Shown: positions 36,001 to 48,821 of the stretch, piece by piece | How the letters are laid out: the number at the start of each line of letters is the position of its first letter | How positions within the stretch are numbered: the stretch's first letter is position 1 | From: Isoperla grammatica | Lineage: Eukaryota; Arthropoda; Insecta; Plecoptera; Perlodidae | Direction: 5' to 3' | Assembly (NCBI GenBank): GCA_945910005.1 | Contig: OX246746.1 | Coordinates: 42,762,623 to 42,826,622 of the forward strand | DNA: 64,000 nt | Position numbers and translations under genes: made by a program | Notes under the pieces: generated by a model | Told to the model about the DNA's origin: nothing | The model's input: only the letters and a program-made list of their open reading frames with translations | Database searches by the model: none

Positions 36001-37363
36001 ACTGGTAGTAGAACCCACGACCCCAGCTGCTTCCACTGGTAGTAGAACCCACGACCCTAGCTGTCTCCACTGGTAGTAAAACCCACGACCCTAGCTGCCT
36101 CCACTGGTAGTAGAACCCACGACCCCAGCTGCCTCCACTGGTAGTAGAACCCACGACCCTAGCTGCCTCCACTGGTAGTAAAACCCACGACCCTAGCTGT
36201 CTCCACTGGTAGTAAAACCCACGACCCCAGCTGCCTCCACTGGTAGTAGAACCCACGACCCTAGCTGCCTCCACTGGTAGTAGAACCCACGACCCTAGCT
36301 GCCTCCACTGGTAGTAGAACCCACGACCCCAGCTGTCTCCACTGGTAGTAGAACCCACGACCCTAGCTGTCTCCACTGGTAGTAGAACCCACGACCCTAG
36401 CTGCCTCCACTGGTAGTAGAACCCACGACCCTAGCTGTCTCCACTGGTAGTAGAACCCACGACCCCAGCTGTCTCCACTGGTAGTAGAACCCACGACCCC
36501 AGCTGCCTCCACTTCTAGTAGAACCCACGACCCCAGCTGTCTCTACTGGTAGTAGAACCCACGACCCTAGCTGTCTCCACTGGTAGAAGAACCCACGACC
36601 CCAGCTGCCTCCACTTCTAGTAGAACCCACGACCCCAGCTGCCTCCACTGGTAGTAGAACCCACGACCCTATCTGCCTCCACTGGTAGTAGAACCCACGA
36701 CCCCAGCTGCCTCCACTGGTAGTAGAACCCACGACCCTAGCTGTCTCCACTGGTAGTAGAACCTACGACCCTTGCTGTCTCTACTGGTAGTAGAACCCAC
36801 GACCCCAGCTGCCTCCACTTCTAGTAGAACCCACGACCCCAGCTGCCTCCACTGGTAGTAGAACCCACGACCCCAGCTGCCTCCACTGGTAGTAGATCCC
36901 ACGACCCCAGCTGTCTCCACTGGTAGTAGAACCCACGACCCTATCTGCCTTCACTGGTAGTAGAACCCACGACCCCAGCTGCCTCCACTGGTAGTAGAAC
37001 CCACGACCCCAGCTGCTTCCACTGGTAGTAGAACCCACGACCCCAGCTGTCTCCACTGGTAGTAGAACCCACGACCCTATCTGCCTTCACTGGTAGTAGA
37101 ACCCACGACCCTAGCTGCCTCTACTGGTAGTAGAACCCACGACCCCAGCTGTCTCCACTGGTAGTAGAACCCACGACCCTAGCTGCCTCCACTGGTAGTA
37201 GAACCCACGACCCCAGCTGTCTCTACTGGTAGTAGAACCCACGACCCCAGCTGCCTCCACTGGTAGAAGAACCCACGACCCTAGCTGCCTCCACTGGTAG
37301 TAGAACCCACGACCTCAGCTGCCTCCACTGGTAGTAGAACCCACGACCCCAGCTTTCTCCACT
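30098..37363. repeat. 34-bp tandem array, about 214 copies
   Basis: The plus-strand unit is CCACTGGTAGTAGAACCCAC followed by GACCC(T/C)AGCTG(C/T)CT. Two biallelic sites (CCTAGCT/CCCAGCT, GCCTCC/GTCTCC) give mixed unit types along 7.3 kb. Diverged forms occur in places: CCTTGCT (33.7-36.8 kb), CCTTTGCT, TAGAACTTACGATAGC (near 32411 and 32885) and ACTTCTAG (36.5-36.8 kb). On the minus strand the unit reads like a tRNA T-arm with GTGGGTTCTACTACC. All the repetitive 83-321 codon minus-strand frames here come from a stop-poor unit whose length is not divisible by three. Confidence 0.97.
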
Positions 37364-37430
37364 GCCAGTCGAACCCAAGACCGTCGTAGGTTCGAGCAGT
37401 GCGCTACCTCTATCGGCGAGAGGCGGAGCT
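37360..37430 (-). repeat. tRNA-like sequence at the right edge of the 34-bp array
   Basis: Minus strand: CGATAGAGGTAGCGCACTG resembles an A-box region, and about 35 bases later GTCTTGGGTTCGACTGGCAG contains a near-consensus B-box (GGTTCGACTGG). The latter overlaps the last unit of the array. Stems are poorly paired, so it is read as a SINE head rather than a tRNA gene. Confidence 0.5.
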
Positions 37431-38030
37431 TCTAGAGGGGCCTGGCTTGTCAACTCACGGCGGCTCAGTGAGTAACGATTGGGAACCACTGCGCCCTCTA
37501 CATCAGTTCCCTGTGAACTTACTGAACCAACCGTCCCGCCATTGGTGGGAGCCTCCCAACCTCCCTCCAATCAGAAGCACGGACTAGGCATGTGAATCTA
37601 TGTGAAAGTAATGACGATTAAGGTAAATGATCCTTAAACTTAAATCCATTTTAAATGAAGTTATACGGAGGTTGAAGAGATGATTGCGAATGGTGCTTAA
37701 ACATTTTGAAAGTAAACAGGTTAGGTACGACACATTAAATAATATGATATGTTAAAACCAGTGGAGAAGAAATTTATTTACTCTTCATGATGATTTAACT
37801 TGACTTTTAGAATCCCCTCCCCTTCCCCCTCCCCCTATCACGCTGTCGTAATGTTGTGAGCCAGTGGGTTGGGCACAGCACGACACACTCATAGGGAGTC
37901 AGGGAAACTATTGTCTTGCCTCCCACGTATTACTAAGAGCGCCGCATCAAGTCTGTTACTTATGACTTATGTAGTAAAAGTAAAATGCAAAATTGGAGGG
38001 AATATCAAAGCCCGTGGTTGTTGATTGACG
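37431..38030. other. Gene-free stretch
   Basis: GC-rich near the array, then AT-rich. No gene recognised. Confidence 0.45.
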
Positions 38031-38035
38031 CGTTC

Positions 38036-38097
38036 GGCGTTGGTCTAGTAAACCATGGTTCTCAAGTTCAGGTTCGAATCCTGGTTCTTTTATGGAC
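38036..38097 (+). repeat. tRNA-like remnant lacking a normal anticodon arm
   Basis: TTGGTCTAGTAAACCATGG resembles an A-box region and CAGGTTCGAATCCTG is a perfect T-arm (CAGG/CCTG with loop TTCGAAT). The distance between them is too short for a full anticodon arm, so this is a deleted tRNA pseudogene or SINE head. Confidence 0.4.
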
Positions 38098-38802
38098 GCC
38101 ATCGATTGAATCACTTTCAAATAATATCAGTGTCACTCACTCATCGTCTCGATTAGCATCGTTAGTAAAATATGAGAAAGAACCCCAAGTAGCGTCACTA
38201 TCAAGATCTTCACCAAAACTGGTATAATAATCTCAATTAGACGAATTACTTAGCCTGGGTACGTATTTGTTAAAATAGAATGCATTGTGTATGTACACCT
38301 ACAAAAAAATATGGATCTACCTTTTTATATATATTTAATATTTTAAATCTATTTTTATTTACAATCTTTATTAATTATTATTTATTATTAAGATTTGAAC
38401 TAATATTTGATATTTCTAATTTTCTTATATTTAAGTTCACGTTTCTGATTCAATTACCTTCTTATTTAATTGAAGACTCAAAAGCATTTTACTTATTTTG
38501 TATCTTTATGAACAAATGTATGTAATTCAAATATTTTTTTCCAATGCTTATCAAAAGGTATATCGTCCCACACCACAACTGCTTTATAGACTATTCAGCC
38601 ATCGATTGATTCCCGTCACAAGAAGGCCTACTCCTGTCCTAACAGTCGTAAGGTGGGACTGGGATTGGTAACCAAGATTTCCCCCTAAATCTTGTTATCT
38701 TGCTTTCAGGCCGTAACAACAGATATGCTTATCACTATCATGGAGATGAACAACCCGACGTCAAATGGTCACAGTTGTCGTATTACTCGTTAAACAACAA
38801 AT
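38098..38802. other. Gene-free AT-rich stretch
   Basis: No gene recognised; the 81-codon frame at 38280-38525 is a Phe/Leu/Ile-rich product of AT composition. Confidence 0.45.
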
Positions 38803-39013
<211 letters not shown>

Positions 39014-39173
39014 ATAACAATAATTGACCTAATTATAAATAGAAAATCATCTGAGAGAGACAGACAGTGTCCTGTAAATGCAAATATGTTTTTGTTTGCT
39101 TAGTAAAACCTACTCTAATCCAAAAACGAGTTCGTCGTTCACCGAAATGGGAATATCAGTATTTATTATCTAT

Positions 39174-39455
39174 AAGTAATTATCATTATTTTTCGTAAGA
39201 ATACCCGTTCTAGGGTGCACACCAGCTTTACCTGCTGTGCCCCTCTTCAGGTGACTAACTATAGGTTATTAGGGTGTTTGGATAGTTGGGAAGGAATGTC
39301 CGAGTGCTGTTAGTAGGACTCAGTCCCAGCATTCGCCTTTACGACTGAGGAATCCGCGGAAAAACCTTCAGTCAGGACTGCCGGTGGCCGGAATCGAACC
39401 GGCAACCTCCTGTATTATAGAGTCTCGCGTCTTACCGCTTAGCCACCTCTGTCAG
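39174..39455 (-). mobile_element. Full-length tRNA-derived SINE, with 12-bp target-site duplication
   Basis: Best copy of the family. On the minus strand it starts CTGACAGAGGTGGCTAAGCG (A-box), then a T-arm with perfect GCCGG/CCGGC stem around TTCGATT (39387-39403), then the CCCAGCATTCGCC module on the plus strand at about 39327, and a tail with AAAATAATGATAATTACTT. TTTATTATCTAT flanks it at 39162-39173 and 39456-39467. Intact A- and B-boxes make it potentially transcribable by Pol III. No autonomous LINE partner is in the window. Confidence 0.92.
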
Positions 39456-39467
39456 TTTATTATCTAT

Positions 39468-41074
39468 CTCATTCAGTTACAGAATAGATTTTCAAATGTC
39501 AAACATAAATGCAACCATACCCTGTATAAAAGAAAAAAATAGCCATAATATACGGTATAGGCCTACAGAGATTTTATTAAATTATGATATTTGGGGATTT
39601 ACGTCCCATATGAGATTTTATTAAAGGTAGGCCTTCATTATAGGTATGATTTAATTAACTCATATGATACTGATACACAATCATTTAACAGGCACGTCAC
39701 TATAAGTAAATAAATAGATTTGAATACATTCGTTTATTTGTATATATGTAGCGGCCTATGTCCATGCTCATAACAACGACTGATTTTCAGTGCTAATATA
39801 CAATTTATTGTGTACCTCATTGCTATGACGGTTGTAAAGTTACCGCAAGTATAATTCATAGTGGATAGAGTTCAGTAAAAACAACAGCCCAAACCGGAAA
39901 TCGAATCCGAGATGATCTGGATTGGAAGCAGCACAACCCGTTGCTATGCCGGTTCCAAACTTACCGTTGACATGCACGCCAATGTCAAAATATAATAATG
40001 TCATAATACAGTACTTCGTGCATTACACAGTACAATCTTTATATTAATGCATAGTTACAATAACGTCACACATTGAAGCATGTATATACATAACCATACA
40101 TTTAATTTTATTTAAGTGCCTTATTGCTTTCTATATTTATCCCAGAAAGAACTGTTTTTGGAAGATTAAGCCACTAAGTTTCCCAGTGTTTATAAGTTCT
40201 GTTGATTGCGCTCTCCTCATCGCACACAGTCTTGAAACAATTTTTTTACAAGCTAAAACAACAAAATATCTTTACCCAAGTCTACTCGAGTATGACCAGA
40301 AGAAAAAAAGAAAAAAGACATGTAATTTATACGCGTACCGGCCGTATGCACTTCCGACTTTACGGTGCTGGCTCCACGGTTACAAAATACTAAATGTGAC
40401 GTTTTAAATATTTCTCTCGATTTGAAATACTTATGAAATAATGACTATGAAATTACATGGCTGTAGCATAAACAGGGACTAAACTACAACAATTTTTGTG
40501 TACCGATCAATGAACGAGTTAAAATTTGACATTTTTCGATTAACAATGTATGCGGAAAGAACTGAAACCCATGCCGCATGCATCTTCATCACGTATTCCT
40601 AAAAATATATGATTGAAGATTTAAACACTTGTCACAAAATAAGATTATCCTCACTTATTTTGTGTATTCTGTCTATTGGTATACAAAATTAATAAGCAAA
40701 AAAGGGGACATGTATACAGGAAGAAGTGCGTTCCTAAATATAAACACGAGTAGCTGTAAATGAGCTAAGATATTTCCATTCAGTGGTAGCTACCACATAA
40801 TCTGCGTGGGTTGTGCGAGAGAGTGTGTGTGAGTGTGTGTGGCCCTTACCCGTGTATCTTGTGAAACATTATGATTAATCTATTTCTCTGTTGTTTCTGT
40901 AGTCGTAATATCCCGCATAGTAGTTTAGCCCCATTAAGACGCAATTTGCCGACCCATTAAGTACTCATCAAGTCTCGTCATTTGACAGCTGATCGGAGCC
41001 GTCAAACAGCTGTTGACGAGGTAACGGCTTCCGACATCCTGCACTGGATACTCCAAGCAGGCGTTGGTTTATGA
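39468..41074. other. Mostly gene-free stretch
   Basis: TAGGCCTA at 39558; a short GT/GA-rich stretch near 40815-40842. No coding sequence recognised; the overlapping 63- and 73-codon frames at 40186-40407 have no domain. Confidence 0.45.
39886..39957 (-). repeat. tRNA-like remnant related to the one at 28.9 kb
   Basis: Minus strand contains GCTGCTTCCAATCCAG (anticodon-arm region shared with 28893-28965) followed by CTCGGATTCGATTTCCGG, a B-box with TTCGATT. The A-box side is eroded. Confidence 0.4.
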
Positions 41075-41825
41075 CAGTGGTGACTGACTTCATGTTGGAT
41101 ATACGGTATGCGACATAAGTAAATCAGTGGTAACTGACTTATTTTGGGATCTACGGTATGCGACATAAGTAAATCAGTGGTAACTGACTTCATTTGGGAT
41201 CTACGGTATGCGACATAAGTAAATCAGTGGTAACTGACTTCATTTGGGATCTACGGTATGCGACATAAGTAAATCAGTGGTAAGTGACTTCATTTGGGAT
41301 CTGCGGTATGCGACATAAGTAAATCAGTGGTGACTGACTTCATGTTGGATCTACGGTATGCGACATAAGTAAATCAGTGGTGACTGACTTCATGTTGGAT
41401 CTACGGTATGCGACATAAGTAAATCAATGGTGACTGACTTCATTTGGGATCTACGGTATGCGACATAAGTAAATCAATGGTGACTGACTTCATTTGGGAT
41501 CTACGGTATGCGACATAAGTAAATCAGTGGTGACTGACTTCATATTGGATCTACGGTATGCGACATAAGTAAATCAGTGGTGACTGACTTCATGTTGGAT
41601 CTACGGTATGCGACATAAGTAAATCAATGGTGACTGACTTCATTTGGGATCTGCGGTATGCAACATAAGTAAATCAGTGGTGACTGACTTCATGTTGGAT
41701 CTACGGTATGCGACATAAGTAAATCAATGGTGACTGACTTCATTTGGGATCTACGGTATGCGACATAAGTAAATCAATGGTGACTGACTTCATTTGGGAT
41801 CTACGGTATGCGACATAAGTAAATC
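41075..41825. repeat. 50-bp tandem array, 15 copies
   Basis: Unit CAGTGGTGACTGACTTCAT then (GTTGGAT or TTGGGAT), CTACGGTATGCGACATAAGT and AAAT. Units with GTAACTGA lie at the left and units with GTGACTGA at the right. The period is exact with no indels. Confidence 0.97.
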
Positions 41826-41927
41826 GAGGGTGTAACACACTCGAACAACGCCTGAAATAATTTTTTTGTCGGAAATAGTTACTGGTCATTATTTCTCATG
41901 AATGTATGTTGTCCATTGGTTCGAAAA

Positions 41928-42232
41928 TTGTATTGAGCCAACAAACAACAGGGTGAATGCAGGAGAGGGGTTAGCCTATAGTTAATACGTGATTGTATTG
42001 AGCCAACAAACAACAGGGTGAATGCAGGAGAGGGGTTAGCCTATAGTTAATACGTGATTGTATTGAGCCAACAAACAACAGGGTGAATGCAGGAGAGGGG
42101 TTAGCCTATAGTTAATACGTGATTGTATTGAGCCAACAAACAACAGGGTGAATGCAGGAGAGGGGTTAGCCTATAGTTAATACGTGATTGTATTGAGCCA
42201 ACAAACAACAGGGTGAATGCAGGAGAGGGGTT
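41928..42232. repeat. 65-bp tandem array, about 4.7 identical copies
   Basis: Units start TATTGAGCCAACAAACAACA and include GGTTAGCCTATAGTTAATAC. I see no difference among the four complete copies. The fifth copy stops after GGGGTTA. Confidence 0.97.
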
Positions 42233-43451
42233 ATTTATTTCGGCGAGTGAACCTTCTGAAGGTTGAAATTATACTCGATAATGCTTTAAAGATTTAGAAA
42301 AAAATAGTTCTCGAGAAAATTTAGTGTTGTTGTTTTATGAACGTTTATTTATATAAATAATATTTTTCGTTTTTAAATAACCTGCCTAAATTTTAATGTA
42401 TTATTGAAACACTCCGAAAATGAACGTTTATTTAAAATATAAGCCCCCCCCCCCCCCATACCACTATATATAAATATAAGTCTTTGAACGTACTAGGCTG
42501 CTCCACACGTGGTTCTACAGTTGTTCAATGTTACAATAGGACCTACAATTGACTGAATTTGGACAATATTTATATGGTCATTCTTTAAAGGGACAGACGG
42601 CAAATACTGTGGCTCAAACATATTATACTAAATCATATTCATTGAAGTAAGTTATATAAAAATAAACGATAGTTACTTTTATGTCAGAATTTTTAAGCAA
42701 GTGTTCTGCTATGAAATTACGGTTCATATATTTCACAATTAAATATTTATGTTGTATAATAACCTTTTAGAATAAAGTAAATCCCGAGATAAATATTGAA
42801 TTGGGGCACGTCATTCAATTTTTAGGTAAATACGTCATATACTTGTTATAAGATTTTTTCCAACTCAAAGCATGATGTTGCTGATGCCAAAAACGTGTTA
42901 CTAACGTTCAAACAATGTTAATGTTGTTCCAATTGTTACTTAATGTTAACCGAATAGCCTATATTATAATATTTTTGTTCATGGAGTAGCCTATTAAACC
43001 CATAGTATAAAACATAACTCAAGAGTATGGTTAATAGATAACAGGGTATATAGGTACATATATAAATTACCATGTTTTATATACATAACATAATGTTTAA
43101 GATTCATTTTTCACGTTTATAACGATTTCTAGTTCAAAGTAGAAATACACTTCACTTGTCAATAATAACACATAAATATGTGTACGAACAATATACGTTC
43201 CGGAGTCTTTTTCCGACAAACACGAGGATAAAACAGGAAGAATATGCTATCACTATCCCTCATATACATTCGTGTGACCACTTGCCCCATATAACAGCTC
43301 AGCTCTTTCCTCGACCCCAGAAGCGCAAGGAACGTTTTCTGCATTCACAATATATTCCCCATATCCGATACACTTGGTTTATGGGGTACTTGAGACAAAT
43401 GTGCGTCTCTTATGGATATACCCAGCCCTCTATGTTTAGAGGATCAAACAC
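42233..43451. other. Gene-free AT-rich stretch
   Basis: A C14 run lies at about 42444-42457. No gene recognised. Confidence 0.5.
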
Positions 43452-45195
43452 GGGCTCATCTTGCATCAGCTGGCAGGTATACGCTGTCCCAACATTGTGG
43501 GCAACACATTCTCATCTTGCATCAGCTGGCAGGTATACGCTGTCCCAACATTGTGGGCAACACATTCTCATCTTGCATCAGCTGGCGGGTATACGCTGTC
43601 CCAACATTGTGGGCAACACATTCTCATCTTGCATCAGCTGGCAGGTATACGCTGTCCCAACATTGTGGGCATCACATTCTCATCTTGCATCAGCTTGCAG
43701 GTATACGCTGTCCCAACATTGTGGGCATCACATTCTCATCTTGCATCAGCTTGCAGGTATACGCTGTCCCAACATTGTGGGCATCACATTCTCATCTTGC
43801 ATCAGCTTGAAGGTATACGCTGTCCCAGCATTGTGGGCATCACATTCTCATCTTGCATCAGCTGGCAGGTATACGCTGTCCCAACATTGTGGGCAACACA
43901 TTCTCATCTTGCATCAGCTTGAAGATATACGCTGTCCCAACATTGTGGGCATCACATTCTCATCTTGCATCAGCTGGCAGGTATACGCTGTCCCAACATT
44001 GTGGGCATCACATTCTCATCTTGCATCAGCTTGAAGGTATACGCTGTCCCAACATTGTGGGCATCACATTCTCATCTTGCATCAGCTTGCAGGTATACGC
44101 TGTCCCAACATTGTGGGCATCACATTCTCATCTTGCATCAGCTGGCAGGTATACGCTGACCCAACATTGTGGGCAACACATTCTCATCTTGCATCAGCTT
44201 GAAGGTATACGCTGTCCCAACATTGTGGGCATCACATTCTCATCTTGCATCAGCTGGCAGGTATACGCTGTCCCAACATTGTGGGCATCACATTCTCATC
44301 TTGCATCAGCTTGAAGGTATACGCTGTCCCAACATTGTGGGCATCACATTCTCATCTTGCATCAGCTTGCAGGTATACGCTGTCCCAACATTGTGGGCAT
44401 CACATTCTCATCTTGCATCAGCTGGCAGGTATACGCTGTCCCAACATTGTGGGCAACACATTCTCATCTTGCATCAGCTGGCAGGTATACGCTGTCCCAA
44501 CATTGTGGGCAACACATTCTCATCTTGCATCAGCTGGCAGGTATACGCTGTCCCAACATTGTGGGCATCACATTCTCATCTTGCATCAGCTTGCAGGTAT
44601 ACGCTGTCCCAACATTGTGGGCATCACATTCTCATCTTGCATCAGCTTGCAGGTATACGCTGTCCCAACATTGTGGGCATCACATTCTCATCTTGCATCA
44701 GCTTGAAGGTATACGCTGTCCCAACATTGTGGGCATCACATTCTCATCTTGCATCAGCTGGCAGGTATACGCTGTCCCAACATTGTGGGCAACACATTCT
44801 CATCTTGCATCAGCTTGAAGGTATACGCTGTCCCAACATTGTGGGCATCACATTCTCATCTTGCATCAGCTGGCAGGTATACGCTGTCCCAACATTGTGG
44901 GCATCACATTCTCATCTTGCATCAGCTTGAAGGTATACGCTGTCCCAACATTGTGGGCATCACATTCTCATCTTGCATCAGCTTGCAGGTATACGCTGTC
45001 CCAACATTGTGGGCATCACATTCTCATCTTGCATCAGCTGGCAGGTATACGCTGTCCCAACATTGTGGGCAACACATTCTCATCTTGCATCAGCTGGCAG
45101 GTATACGCTGTCCCAACATTGTGGGCAACACATTCTCATCTTGCATCAGCTGGCAGGTATACGCTGTCCCAACATTGTGGTCATCACATTCTCAT
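43452..45195. repeat. 56-bp tandem array, 31 copies, with block structure
   Basis: Unit CATCTTGCATCAGC, then TGGCAG, TTGCAG or TTGAAG, then GTATACGCTGTCCCAACATT, GTGGGC, and AAC or ATC ACATTCT. The order of these variants repeats (see findings). A decayed copy continues to about 45236. The 292-codon and other long plus-strand frames arise because 56 is not divisible by three and few stops occur. Confidence 0.97.
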
Positions 45196-45236
45196 GACGT
45201 TTACGTGTCCTGCCAATACTGTGAGCAACACATTCT

Positions 45237-46255
45237 GATTACATTTCTTGTCCTTTCATGTTCAATTGCCAATGACCTTAAATTATCCTTCTCATATACC
45301 TTATTCATTACATTACCATAAACAATAATCTACCACAGTATGAAAATATCTCAATAGTTTAGAATCAAATACCACCTCAACATTTTGTTAGTTTTATCTG
45401 AGTAATTCGACCAATAGTCTCACTGACTTCCACATTTCGCTCAGTTTGTTAATTCATTCATTCAGACCGGCCCGTATCTCTTGCATTGATCTCAACACTT
45501 TGAACACCACTTTTGCATTTACTTACATAGCACGCATTCTTTGTGTGCGGCGGTTAGGTTTATTACTAAACGTTAGGAGGGTTAAATGGTTTTTGCAACA
45601 CTGACCTGAAAGGTAGGCACGTTTTTAAAAAGCGAGTTACATTTTAATACGCGATAAAAACGTTATTTCTCTTACATTCAGAATTGACGATGGGCTTAGG
45701 TTTTCTTGGAGCTGCTAGTAAATGTTTATGATGGCTTTAGTATACACTCACTTTTCAATAAACATTCCATGCCACGTTTCTCTCCTTCACTTTGGAATTT
45801 GATCCAATAATATAAAGATGTAAGTACTTATTGTCAAGCATAAAAGTGAAAACAAAACTGTGACATAAATCTTTACCAAAATCTTGTACCATTTTATTAA
45901 ATACTTAGATAAATGCATCCATTTATTTTGTGTGGCCTTGCGTTAAATTTACCATTGTTTAGACAGGTTTTTAAATGCCAGCACTTAAACCGCTCATGTC
46001 ATTGTTATGCTTTAGACTCGTGCAAACACATATTTACTAAACGAATAAAAACAAAGCAAATACTAGTGGCCTCTTAATGACTAACAAAAGTTAATTACAC
46101 ATGTTTTTAATTATGGTTGTATTCTATCTCAAGAACGTGGTATAACATTGCGGAACTAAGCAAAAGAGACAAAACTATTCTTAAATTTGAAACAACGATT
46201 TACGTTCATATTTAAACGTTCTTTGTTGCTTAGTTTTGTTTAATAATTATAATAC
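45237..46255. other. Gene-free AT-rich stretch
   Basis: Nothing recognised. Confidence 0.5.
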
Positions 46256-48821
46256 CATAATGTATATATATAACACACGGCCGGGTCCACAGCGGCCCAG
46301 AAACATCGACATGTCAACGACGTGTAATGTATATATATAACACACGGCCGGGTCCACAGCGGCCAAGAAACATCGACATGTCAACGACGTGTAATGTATA
46401 TATATATAACACACGGCCGGGTCCACAGCGGCCAAGAAACATCGACATGTCAACGACGTGTAATGTATATATATAACACACGGCCGGGTCCACAGCGGCC
46501 AAGAAACATCGACATGTCAACGACGTGTAATGTATATATATAACACACGGCCGGGTCCACAGCGGCCAAGAAACATCGACATGTCAACGACGTGTAATGT
46601 ATATATATAACACACGGCCGGGTCCACAGCGGCCCAGAAACATCGACATGTCAACGACGTGTAATGTATATATATAACACACGGCCGGGTCCACAGCGGC
46701 CCAGAAACATCGACATGTCAACGACGTGTAATGTATATATATAACACACGGCCGGGTTCACAGCGGCCCAGAAACATCGACATGTCAACGACGTGTAATG
46801 TATATATATAACACACGGCCGGGTCCACAGCGGCCCAGAAACATCGGCATGTCAACGACGTGTAATGTATATATATAACACACGGCCGGGTCCACAGCGG
46901 CCCAGAAACATCGACATGTCAACGACGTGTAATGTATATATATAACACACGGCCGGGTCCACAGCGGCCCAGAAACATCGACATGTCAACGACGTGTAAT
47001 GTATATATATAACACACGGCCGGGTCCACAGCGGCCAAGAAACATCGGCATGTCAACGACGTGTAATGTATATATATAACACACGGCCGGGTCCACAGCG
47101 GCCCAGAAACATCGACATGTCAACGACGTGTAATGTATATATATAACACACGGCCGGGTCCACAGCGGCCCAGAAACATCGACATGTCAACGACGTGTAA
47201 TGTATATATATAACACACGGCCGGGTCCACAGCGGCCAAGAAACATTGGCATGTCAACGACGTGTAATGTATATATATAACACACGGCCGGGTCCACAGC
47301 GGCCCAGAAACATCGACATGTCAACGACGTGTAATGTATATATATAACACACGGCCGGGTCCACAGCGGCCCAGAAACATCGACATGTCAACGACGTGTA
47401 ATGTATATATATAACACACGGCCGGGTCCACAGCGGCCAAGAAACATCGGCATGTCAACGACGTGTAATGTATATATATAACACACGGCCGGGTTCACAG
47501 CGGCCCAGAAACATCGACATGTCAACGACGTGTAATGTATATATATAACACACGGCCGGGTTCACAGCGGCCCAGAAACATCGACATGTCAACGACGTGT
47601 AATGTATATATATAACACACGGCCGGGTTCACAGCGGCCCAGAAACATCGACATGTCAACGACGTGTAATGTATATATATAACACACGGCCGGGTTCACA
47701 GCGGCCCAGAAACATCGACATGTCAACGACGTGTAATGTATATATATAACACACGGCCGGGTTCACAGCGGCCCAGAAACATCGACATGTCAACGACGTG
47801 TAATGTATATATATAACACACGGCCGGGTCCACAGCGGCCCAGAAACATCGACATGTCAACGACGTGTAATGTATATATATAACACACGGCCGGGTCCAC
47901 AGCGGCCCAGAAACATCGACATGTCAACGACGTGTAATGTATATATATAACACACGGCCGGGTCCACAGCGGCCAAGAAACATCGACATGTCAACGACGT
48001 GTAATGTATATATATAACACACGGCCGGGTCCACAGCGGCCCAGAAACATCGGCATGTCAACGACGTGTAATGTATATATATAACACACGGCCGGGTCCA
48101 CAGCGGCCCAGAAACATCGACATGTCAACGACGTGTAATGTATATATATAACACACGGCCGGGTTCACAGCGGCCCAGAAACATCGACATGTCAACGACG
48201 TGTAATGTATATATATAACACACGGCCGGGTCCACAGCGGCCCAGAAACATCGGCATGTCAACGACGTGTAATGTATATATATAACACACGGCCGGGTCC
48301 ACAGCGGCCCAGAAACATCGACATGTCAACGACGTGTAATGTATATATATAACACACGGCCGGGTCCACAGCGGCCCAGAAACATCGGCATGTCAACGAC
48401 GTGTAATGTATATATATAACACACGGCCGGGTCCACAGCGGCCCAGAAACATCGACATGTCAACGACGTGTAATGTATATATATAACACACGGCCGGGTC
48501 CACAGCGGCCCAGAAACATCGACATGTCAACGACGTGTAATGTATATATATAACACACGGCCGGGTTCACAGCGGCCCAGAAACATCGACATGTCAACGA
48601 CGTGTAATGTATATATATAACACACGGCCGGGTTCACAGCGGCCCAGAAACATCGGCATGTCAACGACGTGTAATGTATATATATAACACACGGCCGGGT
48701 TCACAGCGGCCCAGAAACATCGGCATGTCAACGACGTGTAATGTATATATATAACACACGGCCGGGTTCACAGCGGCCCAGAAACATCGACATGTCAACG
48801 ACGTGTAATGTATATATATAA
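46256..48821. repeat. 67-bp tandem array, about 38 copies, with a hairpin in each unit
   Basis: Unit TGTAATGTATATATATAACA, CACGGCCGGGTCCACAGCGG, CCCAGAAACATC, GACATGTCAACGACG. GGCCG and CGGCC form a 5-bp GC stem around a 9-base loop next to the TATATATATA tract. Variants are TCCAC/TTCAC, CCCAG/CCAAG and CGACATG/CGGCATG; TTCAC units are clustered at about 47.5-47.8 kb and at the right end. One unit near 46390 has an extra AT. Confidence 0.97.

Noticed and set aside
30098..37363. Long repetitive minus-strand frames (up to 321 codons, GSTTSGGSWGRGFYYQW type) as a repeat protein
   Set aside because: The unit is stop-poor and 34 is not divisible by three, so all frames remain open and each reads the same DNA in shifting frame. 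Many units have frame-breaking indels, and there is no start context, splice site or domain.
43156..45321. Plus-strand frames up to 292 codons as a repeat protein
   Set aside because: Same period effect with 56-bp units; overlapping frames are equally open and indels are not selected to keep frame.
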